Source: Oasisia sp. SBJ-2009 (taxonomy: Eukaryota > Annelida > Polychaeta > Sabellida > Siboglinidae). Taken from it: a stretch of DNA of 64,000 bases. A model generated the notes under the pieces. It saw only the letters and a list, made by a program, of their open reading frames with translations. It searched no databases and was not told the DNA's origin. Position 1 is the first letter of the stretch. Each line of letters starts with the position of its first letter. The stretch covers positions 46,746,423-46,810,422 of the forward strand of contig OZ024854.1 of assembly GCA_964017155.1 (NCBI GenBank). The letters are read 5' to 3'. Of the stretch, positions 36,080 to 48,297 are shown in pieces. A program made the position numbers and the translations under genes.

Positions 36080-38713
36080 TTATCCGTCTAATTCATTGAT
36101 ACGCTCGCGTTGTAATAATTCCGTGTAAGAATATTCTGGCAGTGACGTGGACGTGACGCTTCGCCCACTTCCAACACAACAACGCCAACTGGTGCTCCCG
36201 AAGTTCTGTTGAAAGTGTCGCCAAAACATATCTTCAGCTCGCGGTTCCAAGTTCAATCGAACTGCTGGACTTTCGAAAATAAGTTGTTTTAACACATTTT
36301 CACAATCCCTCGGTACATAGGATTTCAGCACATTTCGAAATTTCTGCGATTCACGAGAAGTCTCAAATGTCACAAATATATATTTATGATGTGGTCTGCT
36401 GTCGGCCAAATCAATTAGAAATTGTTTTCTTATTATGGGCAATTCCAAGACGTGCTGGGACAGACAGAGTATCAGTTTGTCACTCTGCGCAATTCCACGC
36501 GCCAGTGCTTCAATTTCACCCCCCTCTGATTCACCGACACGACCCATGGTAAAAAGTTTCATTTGCCATTGATTCTCCACCTTTTCAACAAGATTGTTCT
36601 CCACCCAGCGTCTTACATAGACATCCTCTTCATCGTATAGGACCGCGGCATCATACCGCATTTGGCTCCTCCTGACTTTGTGACAGGGACGTCGATAAAT
36701 GACACAGAACAGTCCCAACATGACAACAAGTACACTTACACAACCTATAAGGATGTGCGACAATGTACGAGAAAAAAATGTATCACTGCATTCGCTCTCC
36801 AGATTTCCTAAATCTATGTGCTCGAGTCGCGTATTAGACTTGTGGAACAAGCACGTCATTTCCGTTTTATCAACAATGTTTACTGCAGTCGTTTGCAGCC
36901 AGCGAATGAAAGGAACAGAGTCACAGTTACATGTCAACGGATTGCGGCGCATGTCAATTGCGAACGTTGCGCTCAGCATGTCCAATTCCTGCATGAAACT
37001 GCTCGTTATAAATGGCAAGCGATTTTCAGAGACGTCGAGTAATTCGAGTGACGTCAAACTGTTCATTTGAATATCGAAATGTCTGAAGGCATTATTTCCT
37101 AATTTAATCAGCTTTAGCTTGGTAAGTTTATCAAATGCGTTGCGATTAATATATCTCAAACCGTTCGTTGAAAGGTCAATATCTTCCAGTAGCCGAGCAA
37201 AGCTAAATATTGCAAAGAAGTCATTATCTGCTGCACCAATCTTGTTGTGTGACTGGTTTAGCACGCGAAGAGACGGTAACTGTTTGAGAAATTCTGGATG
37301 GATGGATTCGACGATTCCGTGACTGGCATCAAGAATCTGAAGTTGCGTTAAGCCGACAAGAATACCACCGCTGCGTACAATGGAGCGCGTTCCAGATATG
37401 TTGAGGAACAAAACGTTGTTTTCACGGCTGAATGACAATACTCCGGAATTAGTCGATGTACTCCTAAAATTCGAATCGCTGACATCTACGATATTAACTG
37501 AAGACGGGATATAAAAGTGTACTGGGTGTGTGCTTGTAACCGCATTCGCACGTAAAGCGGTTACATTAACTTCCGGAATCTGGTGAAGATATTGTGTGAT
37601 ATAGTGTTCAATGTTAAACTGTGTTCTGCGCGACGCACGACAATATTTATATATGTAGTCCGGTCCTGGAACGTTCGAATATGTCATAACAACTTTCTTT
37701 AGATTTGTTAAGCAACGAGTCAACTTTGGTTGAAATGTCACTGGTGAAGTCAACGGATTATAGTCGATGTAGATTTCTTGCAGTCCAGAAAGACAATTAG
37801 CGTCTCGCGGTATGAAAGTTGTTAATCCGACAGATCGCAAGCTGAGTGTTTTTACGTTTTGCCAAAACAGACCACCATCGCAGAAATAATTGATGTCGAT
37901 TATATCGTTTCTATTCGTACCGTCCAGAATCACTGTGTCGATGCTATTGTTTTCCGATTTCCCGAGTGACATAACCACTTGTTTCAAGTCCATGTAATAG
38001 TTGCAACAGAGATTCAAGACTCGGAGATTCTTGAAGTTAGAAAAGGCCCCAAGTTCAATACGCTTGACGAATACGCGACGCAGCATTAACGTGGACACTT
38101 TGGAATTACGGAGGACGGCAAATGTGTTCGCCGTAACTGTTGACAAATCGTAAGATTTATCTGTTCCGTCTGAGATGAGAGTGGTTAGTTTAGGTAGCCT
38201 GCCGTAGTTCTCTGGCAAAGACACGTTTTGGCTGGTCACAGACAGAGTTTGTAGTTCGATGAGCGGTTCTAGGATAGCCTCAGGGTAGTGTTCGTCTTTT
38301 CCCTGGTATGCAATGGCTAGAAGTTGTAGAGACGGCAAACCCGCAAAAGTCTCCCTCGGAAGACGGATCGGGTCGAGTTTGTTTTCCGGCATGATCAGCT
38401 CTCGCAAATTTTCAAGTTCGGCGAAGCAATGTTTCTGCAAAATTATAATTTCATTATTCGAGAGGTCTAAGCGCACTAGGTTTGGCAGATGTATGAAGGC
38501 GTTCTCCGGAACAACGGTGATATCGTTGTCTGCCAGATTCAGCTGAGTAGCTCGACTGGAGATGTTTATGGGAAGTCGGGCGATATTGCGAGCGCTGCAG
38601 TCGAACGCAAACCTGGCGACGTCCCCGGCAGTGTGCGACTCGTCACAGTGGTGACACAGCAGCCTTGTTAACAGTGCGCAAAGCACACTCGTATAGAGTA
38701 ACGTCGACGTCAT
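36080..38713 (-). CDS. Toll-like receptor copy B, intact, 877 aa
   Basis: Single-exon membrane receptor of the TLR family, with LRRs outside and a TIR signalling domain inside. Signal peptide ~1-20 (MTSTLLYTSVLCALLTRLLC). An N-terminal cysteine region is followed by LRRs such as LPNLVRLDLSNNEI and LTKLKLIKLGNNAF. There is one C-terminal Cys cap (NPLTCNCDSVPFIRW, ~591-650), so it is the single-cysteine-cluster (vertebrate-like) type. TM ~653-674 (ILIGCVSVLVVMLGLF). TIR ~687-835: box 1 YDAAVLYDEED, box 2 MGRVGESEGG, box 3 FW (830-831). Box 2 lacks the usual Pro-Gly, and the RD pair is RV. The ATG has A at -3 and lies 20 nt after a splice acceptor. The Gypsy present upstream in the other units is absent here. 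Ligand unknown. Confidence 0.95.
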   Translation of the reverse strand: MTSTLLYTSVLCALLTRLLCHHCDESHTAGDVARFAFDCSARNIARLPINISSRATQLNLADNDITVVPENAFIHLPNLVRLDLSNNEIIILQKHCFAELENLRELIMPENKLDPIRLPRETFAGLPSLQLLAIAYQGKDEHYPEAILEPLIELQTLSVTSQNVSLPENYGRLPKLTTLISDGTDKSYDLSTVTANTFAVLRNSKVSTLMLRRVFVKRIELGAFSNFKNLRVLNLCCNYYMDLKQVVMSLGKSENNSIDTVILDGTNRNDIIDINYFCDGGLFWQNVKTLSLRSVGLTTFIPRDANCLSGLQEIYIDYNPLTSPVTFQPKLTRCLTNLKKVVMTYSNVPGPDYIYKYCRASRRTQFNIEHYITQYLHQIPEVNVTALRANAVTSTHPVHFYIPSSVNIVDVSDSNFRSTSTNSGVLSFSRENNVLFLNISGTRSIVRSGGILVGLTQLQILDASHGIVESIHPEFLKQLPSLRVLNQSHNKIGAADNDFFAIFSFARLLEDIDLSTNGLRYINRNAFDKLTKLKLIKLGNNAFRHFDIQMNSLTSLELLDVSENRLPFITSSFMQELDMLSATFAIDMRRNPLTCNCDSVPFIRWLQTTAVNIVDKTEMTCLFHKSNTRLEHIDLGNLESECSDTFFSRTLSHILIGCVSVLVVMLGLFCVIYRRPCHKVRRSQMRYDAAVLYDEEDVYVRRWVENNLVEKVENQWQMKLFTMGRVGESEGGEIEALARGIAQSDKLILCLSQHVLELPIIRKQFLIDLADSRPHHKYIFVTFETSRESQKFRNVLKSYVPRDCENVLKQLIFESPAVRLNLEPRAEDMFWRHFQQNFGSTSWRCCVGSGRSVTSTSLPEYSYTELLQRERINELDG

Positions 38714-39630
38714 CGTGGCGCTGACAGATTGTCTGGAAATAGAGAAAGTTGAATGGATTAACGGGAATCAAAAGGCTTCTTCTTGACGTGCTGCGCGTAA
38801 ACGTTTTAATGCAAACTAACACGTTGTCACTACAGTTAACAATTTCTAATCAGCAGAACGCTGTGTGAAAGTGGTAGCTTCTCATGTCATAAACTATTTT
38901 ATGTCAGATATTTCGGAGGCAAACATCTTGGTCATAGCTTGTCAAAAAAGGTCGAGTCGTGAAGTTGGTTACGACGCGGTAGGATCGTAGTGTTTATTGA
39001 CATGTATATAAATACGCCATTTACTGGTTTGTCATAGGGCGTACACATTTAGACTCACAAGTTGATTAATCACTTTCCCAGTCATAAACAACTTGCATAG
39101 TAGAACACCATTCGCCACGCGGACGCAATTTTTCTGTAAAAAAAGGAATTATAGCGAACAAGTAAATTTGACGATTATTTAAGTTGTAGGCTATGGGGTT
39201 TGGGAAATAAAAAATCTCACAACACACATAGAACACTATTGATGGAAAGTGACATGATCTGATCAGCCAATGCCAACTGATAGATGCCCCCAACATACAG
39301 TTTCTCCGAGCATCTTCAACTAGGCTAGTATTCCTACTTCGGCGACCAGCTAACAGACTTTCTATGAAAAAGGCGTTATCCAGTCAACATGAATTAGTCT
39401 CCGGAATAAAACCAACTAGGGCAAAATTACTATGGACACCGCTAGTTCATACTTTGTTTCTTTGGTATATATCTGCAATTAACCAAATATATTTTAATAT
39501 TTATCCTCAAAGTAACCGTGAGCTGCTCCGTCTGAGGGGTACATTAACTGTCCCACTAGAAAGAACCAGTTCAAATTCAAAACGTATTACTGCCTGGCTT
39601 CGAGATGTTCGTTGGCAGGGAAGAGTGTGA
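38714..39630. repeat. 5' flank of TLR-B, Gypsy-free version
   Basis: The first ~330 bp align with the other 5' flanks but are more diverged. The acceptor is at 38733-38734 and the CCAAT box is altered to CTAAT. 39400-39630 continues across the empty Gypsy site (ACCGT at 39515-39519) into sequence found right of the Gypsy in A and C. 39050-39390 is not matched elsewhere in the window. No gene seen. Confidence 0.7.
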
Positions 39631-39700
<70 letters not shown>

Positions 39701-40003
39701 TGTGGTGTGGTGTGGTGTGGTGTGGTGTGTGTGGTGTGTGTGGTGTGTGTGGTGTGTGTGGTGTGTGTGGTGTGTGTGGTGTGTGTGGTGTGTGTGGTGT
39801 GTGTGGTGTGTGTGGCGTGTGGCGTGTGGCGTGTGGCGTGTGGCGTGTGTGGTGTGTGGTGTGTGGTGTGTGGTGTGTGGTGTGTGGTGTGTGGTGTGTG
39901 GTGTGTGGTGTGTGTGGTGTGTGTGGTGTGTGGTGTGTGTGTGCGTGTGCGTGTGCGTGTGCGTGTGCGTGTGCGTGTGCGTGTGCGTGTGTGTGTGAAA
40001 ACA
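39631..40003. repeat. complex GT-rich tandem array
   Basis: In order: (GT)n; (GTGTG)n; GTGTGTGTG-type units; GTGTGGC units; GTGTGTG units; then (GTGTGC)n. One repeat evolved into several higher-order units. Long frames on all six readings are low-complexity artefacts. Unit-B specific. Confidence 0.97.
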
Positions 40004-40073
40004 CACGCTGTCTTATTCCAGTTAACACACACTGTTTCAGTGTGTTTTAACCGGAATAAGACATCGTGTGTTA
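40001..40073. repeat. ~35-bp imperfect hairpin
   Basis: ACACGCTGTCTTATTCCAG and onward pairs with its near reverse complement CGGAATAAGACATCGTGT after a 3-nt loop, about 32 of 35 positions. Units A and C carry only one arm, so the palindrome arose by inverted duplication in unit B. Confidence 0.85.
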
Positions 40074-40396
40074 ACATGATTGAGTCAATGTATTAACTGG
40101 AATAAGACAGCGTGTGTAAATTGACTGTCGTGACGCCGTGAGTACATTATTAGTGTGTCAAATGATTTGTTACAGTTTGTTTTAATTGGACCGAGGAAGT
40201 GAAATTGGTATGTCTGTATTTGTGTTTGTTTGTATGTTTGAGTGTGTGTTTATTTGTGTATGCATGAGAACATGCATGTGTGTGTTTGTGTTTGCCTGTG
40301 TGAATGTGTTTGTATGTTTGTATGAGTGTGTGGTTTACATGTGCTGTCCGAATTGATAACATGTGTGTTGGCTGGACTGAGATAGTGTGTGGAAAG

Positions 40397-41028
40397 GGAA
40401 CAGGAAATCCACATTCTGCATATTGACATATAGGACTTTGTTTTGTTTTTGGTTGTATTGATCTGACTGTCCCCAAATAGTATTTAATTGTCCGAATGAT
40501 ATTTACAAGCAGAAACTGGTAACAATGATCATGGAAATCATGCATTTTAATTGATTAATATGGTGGTTGCCATGGCATCGGCAGCAAGTATTTTTGTTTG
40601 GCGATCTTAACTAGTAATGAAGAATGCCATCTTCCGCGTAGTACAACCTGTTTTGGGTATGTATTATGATTATGTGCATTTAGACAACTTGTCAGATATA
40701 AGTGCTTATAAAAAGTACTGTTGTGAAACCACAAAGTACAGCAATATGAAATGCAAATCCCGCAAAAGACATTTACGACCTAAAATTCTATATACTATCT
40801 GCGCTACGTAAATCGCTATGTGTCAATGACGGTGTGGTAAATTCAGTATTAAACCGGACATTTAAGATAACTATAACGCAATATATTTATGACCTAATTT
40901 TTCAAGTTTTCATCGGTCAGAAGCTACAATTGTCTTCCGTCGTTTGAATAATATTAATTTGTCCAGTCCCCAATCAGCTTCAGTTGCGCGGAGTCTCGTC
41001 ACGTATCGTGACCCACTTACACGCCCTA
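40397..41028. mobile_element. MITE family M, old copy in unit B (left end lost)
   Basis: Aligns with 27420-28023 and 52030-52634 and ends ACTTACACGCCCTA. The TAGGC... left terminus and ~60 bp are missing. Confidence 0.75.
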
Positions 41029-41277
41029 TTGGCTGGGGCCAATAGTGTGCTGGCTGGATTGACACAGAATGAATATAGCAGTCGTCACCGTATGTCTTTG
41101 TGTGTGTTGATTGTGACCGTCGATAAGCTTTGTGCTACGTGGCGATCTGCCACACGAAGGCCTAGTTACAGTCCTTGGGCAACCGTGAATCAAACCGTGC
41201 ACAGATGCCTAAATAGCACGTGTACAACAAGTGTGAATGATAGTAATGTAGTAATGTATTGACAGCTCCCTATGCCT

Positions 41278-41363
<86 letters not shown>

Positions 41364-42200
41364 CTACGACCTACATAATCCAACCAGCTCTGAGCACTCG
41401 CTAACGAACTTGCTCACGCACATGCTCAAACGCGTACACGCACGCATGGTGCACTTGACGCGTGATGTCAGATTTACTTACGCCCGACGAGACAAGTCCG
41501 AAATGTAACGACGCCAACCAAACACGTAGGAGTGACTCGTTCTCAATCGTTCGGATCCACGCAGCAACGCATGAACAATTCTGGCGACGTGTAATGTTTT
41601 CAATAGGGCTATTGACGAGACTTGCGGCAACACACGCTGAAGTAGTCTGTAGCAGAAGTAGGTCACTACTTCGTGTCCGTTGAACTTACTGAACTAGTAT
41701 CGACATTGTATCTGGACGATCTTTGTAGATTGCAAATGTGCTAATGACACCTTGCCGTTCATCGGATCGCTATTATTCCCCTGTGTGCAGTATTTACTAT
41801 TTACTTTGTTCATAATGCAAAACATCCCGAGGTAAGGCTCCTATGTGCGATGCAACTAGTGGCGTCACGTAACGGAGCATGGGTAATCGAGGCATAGCAC
41901 CTGCGTCGATTCCGCACCCAGACTTGGCCAAAGGCATCGGTACAGGGAGAAACGACCAGCCCAGACAAGGTGGAAGAAGGAACAGGTCCAACTCTGAAGC
42001 CTCCAACTGCTCCTGCTTTGGGTATACAAACGGTCCAACTGTACAGCATTTAGCTCGTCAACAAACTCCACCTACCCCTGACTAGGAACTGACAAAACAT
42101 GTCATCATATTGCACACTACTCACCCGTGAGAATCAAAATTCAAATTCCACCTCCCTGAAACAGGCAAACACACTCATACGCACGTCCATGCCAACGGGT
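41029..42200. repeat. duplicated downstream module, unit B
   Basis: Aligns with the unit A and C modules. It includes a (TA)n at 41279-41361 and the ~250-bp conserved block 41840-42090. No gene I can support. Confidence 0.75.
41279..41361. repeat. (TA)n microsatellite
   Basis: Uninterrupted TA repeat. The equivalent tract in unit C is at 52894-52996; unit A has none. Confidence 0.97.
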
Positions 42201-42434
42201 GCAAACACACACCACACATACAGAGAAACACACACACACGTACGCACGCACGCACGCACACAGACACCCAATCGCACTCACACACATGTGCACTCACTCA
42301 CTCACTCGCTCGCTCGCTCGCTCACTCACTCACTCACTCACTCACTCACTCACTCACACACTTACACAAACTCACACACGGACGCACGCATGCCCACACA
42401 CATATATTCACACACATTATATATGTATATATAT
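42201..42434. repeat. CA/ACGC/ACTC microsatellite cluster ending in (TA)n
   Basis: CACACA, ACGC and (ACTC)n/(GCTC)n blocks, then TATATG. Equivalent to 53820-54145. Confidence 0.93.
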
Positions 42435-44122
42435 CATCATGCTGTCGGTCGCGAAGCGACAAAGACTGCTTCCATCACTTGACTCTTGCTCTCCATTTGT
42501 CTCTCTGCTGTGAGAGTGATGTCCAGGAGTCGATCTTTATGTCTCTCAGCTTCAGGTTTCTCTTGATGGTATCTTTGAACCGGAGACGAGGGCGCCCTCT
42601 CTTTCTGTGACCAGAAGACAGTTGGGAGTAGAGAACCTGCTTCGGTAGCCTGTCTGATGACATCCTCATGAGGTGTCCAGTCCACCGGAGATTCTTTCTG
42701 ATCAGAAGATCTTCCATAGATGGCAGCCCTGTCCGTTCGAGTATTTCCTTGTTTGTCACTTTGTCCATCCAGGTTATCCTCATGATCGAACGCAGATGTC
42801 GCATCATGAAGGCATGCAACTTTTTCACCTGTCGTCTGTACACTGTCCAGGCCTCGGCTCCGTATAGGAGGGTGGACAGCACAATTGCACGGTATATCTT
42901 GCCTTTAACCCGCATGGACACATGGTGGTTGTTCCAGAGTCTCTGGCGTAGTCGGCCGAAAGATGCACTAGCCTTGGCCATCCTCCTCTGTATTTCATCG
43001 TCAATGCATCCGTCACTTGATATAGTGCTTCCGAGGTAGGTGAATTCCATAACAGAGTTCAGCTTGTTTCCATCAACCATGATATCCTCCTCTCGGGTTC
43101 TTGTAGAGTTGGGTTGGTACAGCACCTCGGTCTTCTTGATGTTAATCTTCAGGCCGAACTTCTTTGACGCATTGGAAAAAGCATCCACTATTTTCTGGAT
43201 CTCTTCAGCAGAGTGTGCAACCAGTGCACTGTCATCTGCGAATAGCAGCTCCCTCATCAGTATCCGTGTAGTCTTGGTCTTCGCTCTGAAGTGTGCGACA
43301 TTGAATAGGTCAGCGCTCTGTCTGGACTGTATGTAGATGCCATCCCCCATGTCTCGGAAAGCATTGTCGAGCATTGCTGATAGGAAGATGGAAAAGAGCG
43401 TGGGCGCCAGTACACAGCCTTGCTTGACCCCATTTGTGACCCTGAACGATTCCGAGACTTCCCCTCCAACATTAACAGTCGCCATCATTCCGGTATGTAG
43501 TGCCTCGATCATTGTTGTGAACTTCTCTGGGCAGCCATACTTCTTCAGTAGCTGCCATAGTCCGGTCCTCCCAACTGTATCGAACGCCTTACTGAAGTCG
43601 ACAAATACCATGTACAGTGGTCGGTCCTGCTCAATGCACTTTTCTTGTAGTTGTCGGAGACAAAATATCATATCCACGGTGCTCCGGTTACCTCTGAAGC
43701 CACATTGTGTCTCCGGAACTACCTCTGGTGTTAGGTGGGTAGATAGTCTGTTGAGGAGGATCCTGGCGAAGATCTTGCCTGCTATGGAAAGAAGAGAGAT
43801 TCCTCTATAGTTCCCACAGTCTGTTCGATCACCTTTCTTGTAGATGGTTATAATGCTTGCATCCTTCCATGCTTGTGGTACAGAACCCATCTCCCAGGCA
43901 TTGGTGATTAGTTGGTGCAGTCTGCTGAACAGATTGTCTCCTCCATGCTTCCATACTTCTGCAGGAATTCCATCTCCTCCAGGTGCTTTGCCATCTTTCA
44001 GGCTGGCGATTGCTCTAGCCATCTCATCCATAGTTGGAATCTCATCAAGGCTTGTCTTGGTAATGCGCTGCGGGATGTTGTCCAGAGCTTCGTGATCTAT
44101 GTCGCCAGGGACGTTGAGTAGC

Positions 44123-44125
<3 letters not shown>
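42435..44125 (-). mobile_element. 5'-truncated LINE inserted in the (TA)n tract between units B and C
   Basis: Both ends abut TA repeats (42416-42434 and 44126-44200). Unit D has an unbroken TA tract at the same place (54146-54226). The 3' UTR is only ~40 bp. It is a different lineage from the other LINEs in the window. Its clade is not assigned. Confidence 0.9.
42475..44125 (-). CDS. LINE reverse transcriptase, open but 5'-truncated
   Basis: One uninterrupted frame of ~550 codons from the truncation point; first Met at 44031. Motifs in order: GKAPGGDGIPAEVWKHGG, NYRGISLLSIAGKIFARI, QCGFRGNRSTVDMIF, VFVDFSKAFDTVGR, NGVKQGCVLAPTLFSIF, the catalytic LLFADDSALVAH, FTYLGSTISSDG, LYGAEAWTVYRR and RWTGHLMRM, then a basic end (KRGRPRLRFKDTIKRNLK). 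All RT signature residues are present. The endonuclease half is missing, so it cannot move by itself. The open frame implies a recent insertion. Confidence 0.9.

Positions 44126-44200
<75 letters not shown>
44126..44200. repeat. (TA)n at the start of duplicated unit C
   Basis: TA repeat ending at ACTGCGTG. Its left part was displaced by the LINE. Confidence 0.97.
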
Positions 44201-44202
<2 letters not shown>

Positions 44203-45338
44203 TGCGTGTTTTTTATCTTCGGTAACAGGTGCGCGTATCATTTACGACATTGTTTGCGGCATCGTTTACTTTCTTTGACTGGGGAGTTCCATTGGTAAAA
44301 ATATATCGACATCTTGGGGAAACATAGCGTAGTTATTTGTTGCAGTCATATTTGATCAAATAACGTGTAAAACCACAACGTAAGACATGGTGTGGAAAGA
44401 ATACTAATAAGCATATATCGTTCATAGTGTACATTCACGTTGCATTACAAATGGGGATTTTAAGTCAGAATGCAAATTATCAACACAAATTATATAATAA
44501 CCATAATAATATTATAATTATAACCATAATATTTATTATTCATTAGACCAACAATATATACAAACGTGTGTACATATAGTAATTAATGTTGTACCAAAGA
44601 ACCACATTTATATCACTTTTACCAAATGGGGTCGGTAGCTTGTATTAAGAAAATAATGTCCCTGTCATATGAGCCACCATAATTTCATGGTAAAAGGTAA
44701 TATGGTCCTTTAAACAAGGTGTCTATCTCATGTTTATTTGGAAGTATCTCTTTGAAGTGATAAAGTGTATGGTGATGTGGGTGTGTGCTAAACGTACGAA
44801 CATACAAATATATTGTATTTATTGATTCAGTTGACATATATAACAATTTGATAAAGTGTATATATCAATGTAGTTATTTAGCAAACATAAAACAATTGCA
44901 CATAGTAGCTAAAACATATGATCTACTCGATTTTCAACAGGGTAGTTGGAACATCATGTCGTGAATATATACATTTTAACAGTTAGCAACATTATACGTT
45001 GTGACATTACTGGTTGAAAGCCACCGACTTATCAATGTTACGATACTAATATTTAATTACTGTTTCTTCGTTGTCAACCTCACAAGCCAGGATTGTATGC
45101 CACGAAACTAGCCAAGACAGATCCTCTACGAGATGTACAGAATTTAGGCGAATCGAACTAATTGATTGACTTTCCAAGTCGTCAGTGCGTCACCAGTGAG
45201 AACAACGCAAATACTCGCTTCAATTTGAAGACGGTTAAATAACTTGTGGGAATTCGAGAATAACGACCCGACCACCATGCATGTAACAAGAACAAAGTCA
45301 CCAACAATTACATCACATGACCGGAGTCCGCATTTTAG
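44201..45338. repeat. duplicated 3' flank of TLR-C
   Basis: Aligns with the A and B flanks. A ~40-bp stretch near 44485-44515 is scrambled (ATAATAACCATAATAATATT). Confidence 0.85.
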
Positions 45339-47922
45339 TTATCCGTCTAATTCATCGTTACGCTCGCGTTGTAATAATTCCGTGTAAGAATATTCTGGCA
45401 GTGACGTGGACGTGGCGCTTCGCCCACTTCCAACACAACAACGCCAACTGGTACTCCCGAAGTTCTGTTGAAAGTGTCGCCAAAACATATCTTCAGCTCG
45501 CGGGTCCAAGTTCAGTCGAATAGCTGGACTTTCGAAAATAAGTTGTTTTAACACATTTCGAAATTTCTGCGATTCACGAGAAGTCTCAAATGTCACAAAT
45601 ATATATTTATGATGTGGTCTGCTGCCGGCCAAAGCAATTCGAAATTGTTCTCATATTATGGGCAATTCCAAGACGTGTTGGGACAGACAGAGTATCAGTT
45701 TGTCACTCTGCTCAATCCCACGCGCCAGTGCTTCAATTTCAACCCCATCTGTTTCACCGTCCCGACCCATGATAAAAAGTTTCATTTGCCACTGATTCAC
45801 CACCTTTTCAACAAGATTGTTCTCCACCCAGCGTCTTACGTAGTCATCGTCTTCATCGTATAGGACCGCGGCGTCATATTGCATTTGGCTTCTCCCGACT
45901 ATGTGACAGGGACGTCGATAAATGACACAGAACATTCCCAACAAGACAACAACTACACTTACACAACCTATAAGGATGTGCGACGACTAACGAGAAAAAA
46001 ATGTCTCAGTGCATTCGCGCTCCAAATTTCCTAAATCTATGTGCTCAATTCGCGTATTAGACTTGTGGAACAAACACGTCATTTCCGTTTTATCAACAAT
46101 GTTTACTGCAGTCGTTTGCAGCCAGCGAATGAAAGGAACAGAGTCACAGTTACATGTCAACGGATTGCGGCGCATGTCAATTGCGAACGTTGCGTTCAGC
46201 ATGTCCAATTCCAGCATGAAATTGCTCGTTAGAAATGGCAAGCGATTTTCAGAGAGGTCGAGCAATTCGAGTGACGTCAAACTGTTCATTTGAATATCGA
46301 AATGTCTGAAGGCATTATTTCCTAAATTAATCAGCTTTAGCTTGGTAAGTTTATAAAATGCGTTGCGATTAATATATCTCAAACCGTTCGTTGAAAGGTC
46401 AATATCTTCCATTAGCTGAGCAGAGCTAAATATTGCAAAGAAGTCATTATCTGCTGCACCAATCTTGTTGTGTGACTGGTTTAGCACGCGAAGAGACGGT
46501 AACTGTTTGAGAAATTCTGGATGGATGGATTCGACGATTCCGTGACTGGCATCAAGAATTTGAAGTTGCGTTAAACCGACAAGAATACCACCGCTGCGTG
46601 CAATGGAGCGCGTTCCAAATATGTTGAGGAGCAAAACGTTGTTTTCACGGCTGAATGAAAACAATCCTGAATTAGTCGATGTACTCCTAAAATTCGAATC
46701 GCTGACATCTACCATATTAACTGAAGACGGGATATAGAACTGTACTTGATGTGTGCTTGTAACAGCATTCGCACGGAAAGCGGTTACATTAAATTCGGGA
46801 ATCTGGTGAGGATATTGTGTAATATAGTATTCAATGTGAAATTGTGTCCTGCGCCAGTTATAACAATATTTGTATAGGTAGCCCGGTCCTGGAACGTTCG
46901 AATATGTCATAACCACTTTCTTTAGATGTTTGAAGTAATGAGTCAAGTTTGATTGAAGTGTCACTGGTAAAATCAACGGATTGTAGTCGATGTAGATTTC
47001 TTGCAGTCCAGAAAGACAATTAGCGTCTCGCGGTATGAAAGTTGTCAATCCGATAGATCGCAAGCTGAGTGTTTTTACGTTTTGCCAAAACAGACCACCA
47101 TCGCAGAAATAATTGAGGTCGTATATATCTTTGCCATTCGTACCGTCCAGAATCACCGTGTCGATGCTATTGTTTTCGGATTTCCCGAGTGAGAGAACCA
47201 CTTGTTTCAAGTCCATGTAATCGTTGCAGCAGAGATTCAAGACTCGGAATTTCTTGAAGTTAGAAAAGGCCCCAAGTTCTGTACGCTTGACGAAAGCATG
47301 ACGCAACGTCAACGTGGACACATTGGAATTACGGAGGACGGCAAATGTGTTCACCGTAACTGTTGACAAATCGTAAGATTGATGTGTTCCGTTTAAAATG
47401 AGAGTGGTCAGTTTAGGTAGCCTGCCGTAGATCTCTGGCAAAGACACGTTTTGGCTAGTCACAGACAGAGTTCGTAGTTCGATGAGCGGTTCTAGGATAG
47501 CCAGAGGGTAGTGTCCGCCTTTTCCCTGGAATGCAATGGCTAGAACTTGTATAGACGGTAAACCCGCAAAAGTCTCCCTCGGAAGACGGATCGGGTCGAG
47601 TATGTTTTCCGGCATGATCAGCTCTCGCAAATTTACAAGTCCGACGAAGCAATTTTTCTGCAAATTTTTAATTTCATTATTCGAGAGGTCTAAACGCACT
47701 AGTTTTGGCGTTCTCCGGAACAACGGTGATATCGTTGTCTGCCAGATTCAGCTGAGTAGCTCCACTGGAGATGTTTATGGGAAGTCGGGCGATATTGCGA
47801 GCGCTGCAGTCGAACACAAACATGGCGATCTCCCCGGCAGTGTGCGACTCGTTACAGTGGCGACACAGCAGCCTTGTTAACAGTGCGCAAAGCACACTCG
47901 TATAGAGTAACGTCGACGTCAT
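45339..47922 (-). pseudogene. Toll-like receptor copy C, multiply disrupted
   Basis: Aligns end to end with the 877-codon copies but carries four lesions. A 14-bp deletion at ~47709 shifts the frame in the first LRRs (codon ~71). TAG at 45987-45989 replaces Lys just before the TM. TGA at 45651-45653 replaces Arg in the TIR. A 36-bp in-frame deletion at ~45558 removes 12 TIR residues (the SYVPRDCENVLK stretch) between short ACATTT repeats. Signal peptide, LRR cap, TM and TIR boxes are otherwise recognisable, and box 2 reads MGRDGETDGV. The start context and upstream acceptor remain. No receptor can be made. Confidence 0.95.
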
Positions 47923-48297
47923 CGTGGCGCTGACAGATTGTCTGGAAATAGAGAAAGTTGAATGGATTAACGGGAAACAAAAGGCTTCTTCTTGACGTGA
48001 TGCGCGTAAACGTTTTAATGTAAATTAAAACGTTGTCACTACAGTTAACAATTTCCAATCAGCAGAACGCAGCGTGAAAATGATAGCTTCTGATAAACAT
48101 TTTATGTCAGATATTTCGGAGGCAAATAACTGGTTTATGGAGTTTAGATTGTCAAAACAAGTGCGAGTCGTGAAATTGGCTATGACGCCACAGGATCGTA
48201 GTTTCTATTGACATGTAGGGAAACACTGTTTTGTTGCATACTGCTGGCGTAATAGTTTTGTGTGTACACTTGCAAATTGTTAGGGTTTGTTAATACA
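47923..48297. repeat. 5' flank of TLR-C
   Basis: Nearly identical to 22395-22770 and 57640-58015, with the splice acceptor at 47942-47943 and an inverted CCAAT box. Interrupted at 48297 by a LINE fragment. Confidence 0.85.

Noticed and set aside
39507..40096. Overlapping frames up to 173 codons on both strands
   Set aside because: Low-complexity translation of the GT array (Thr-His, Cys-Val repeats).
41879..42085. 68-codon frame conserved in three modules (also ~30609-30819 and 53521-53727)
   Set aside because: Substitutions between copies are at least as often amino-acid changing as silent, with no recognisable domain; conserved only by recent duplication.
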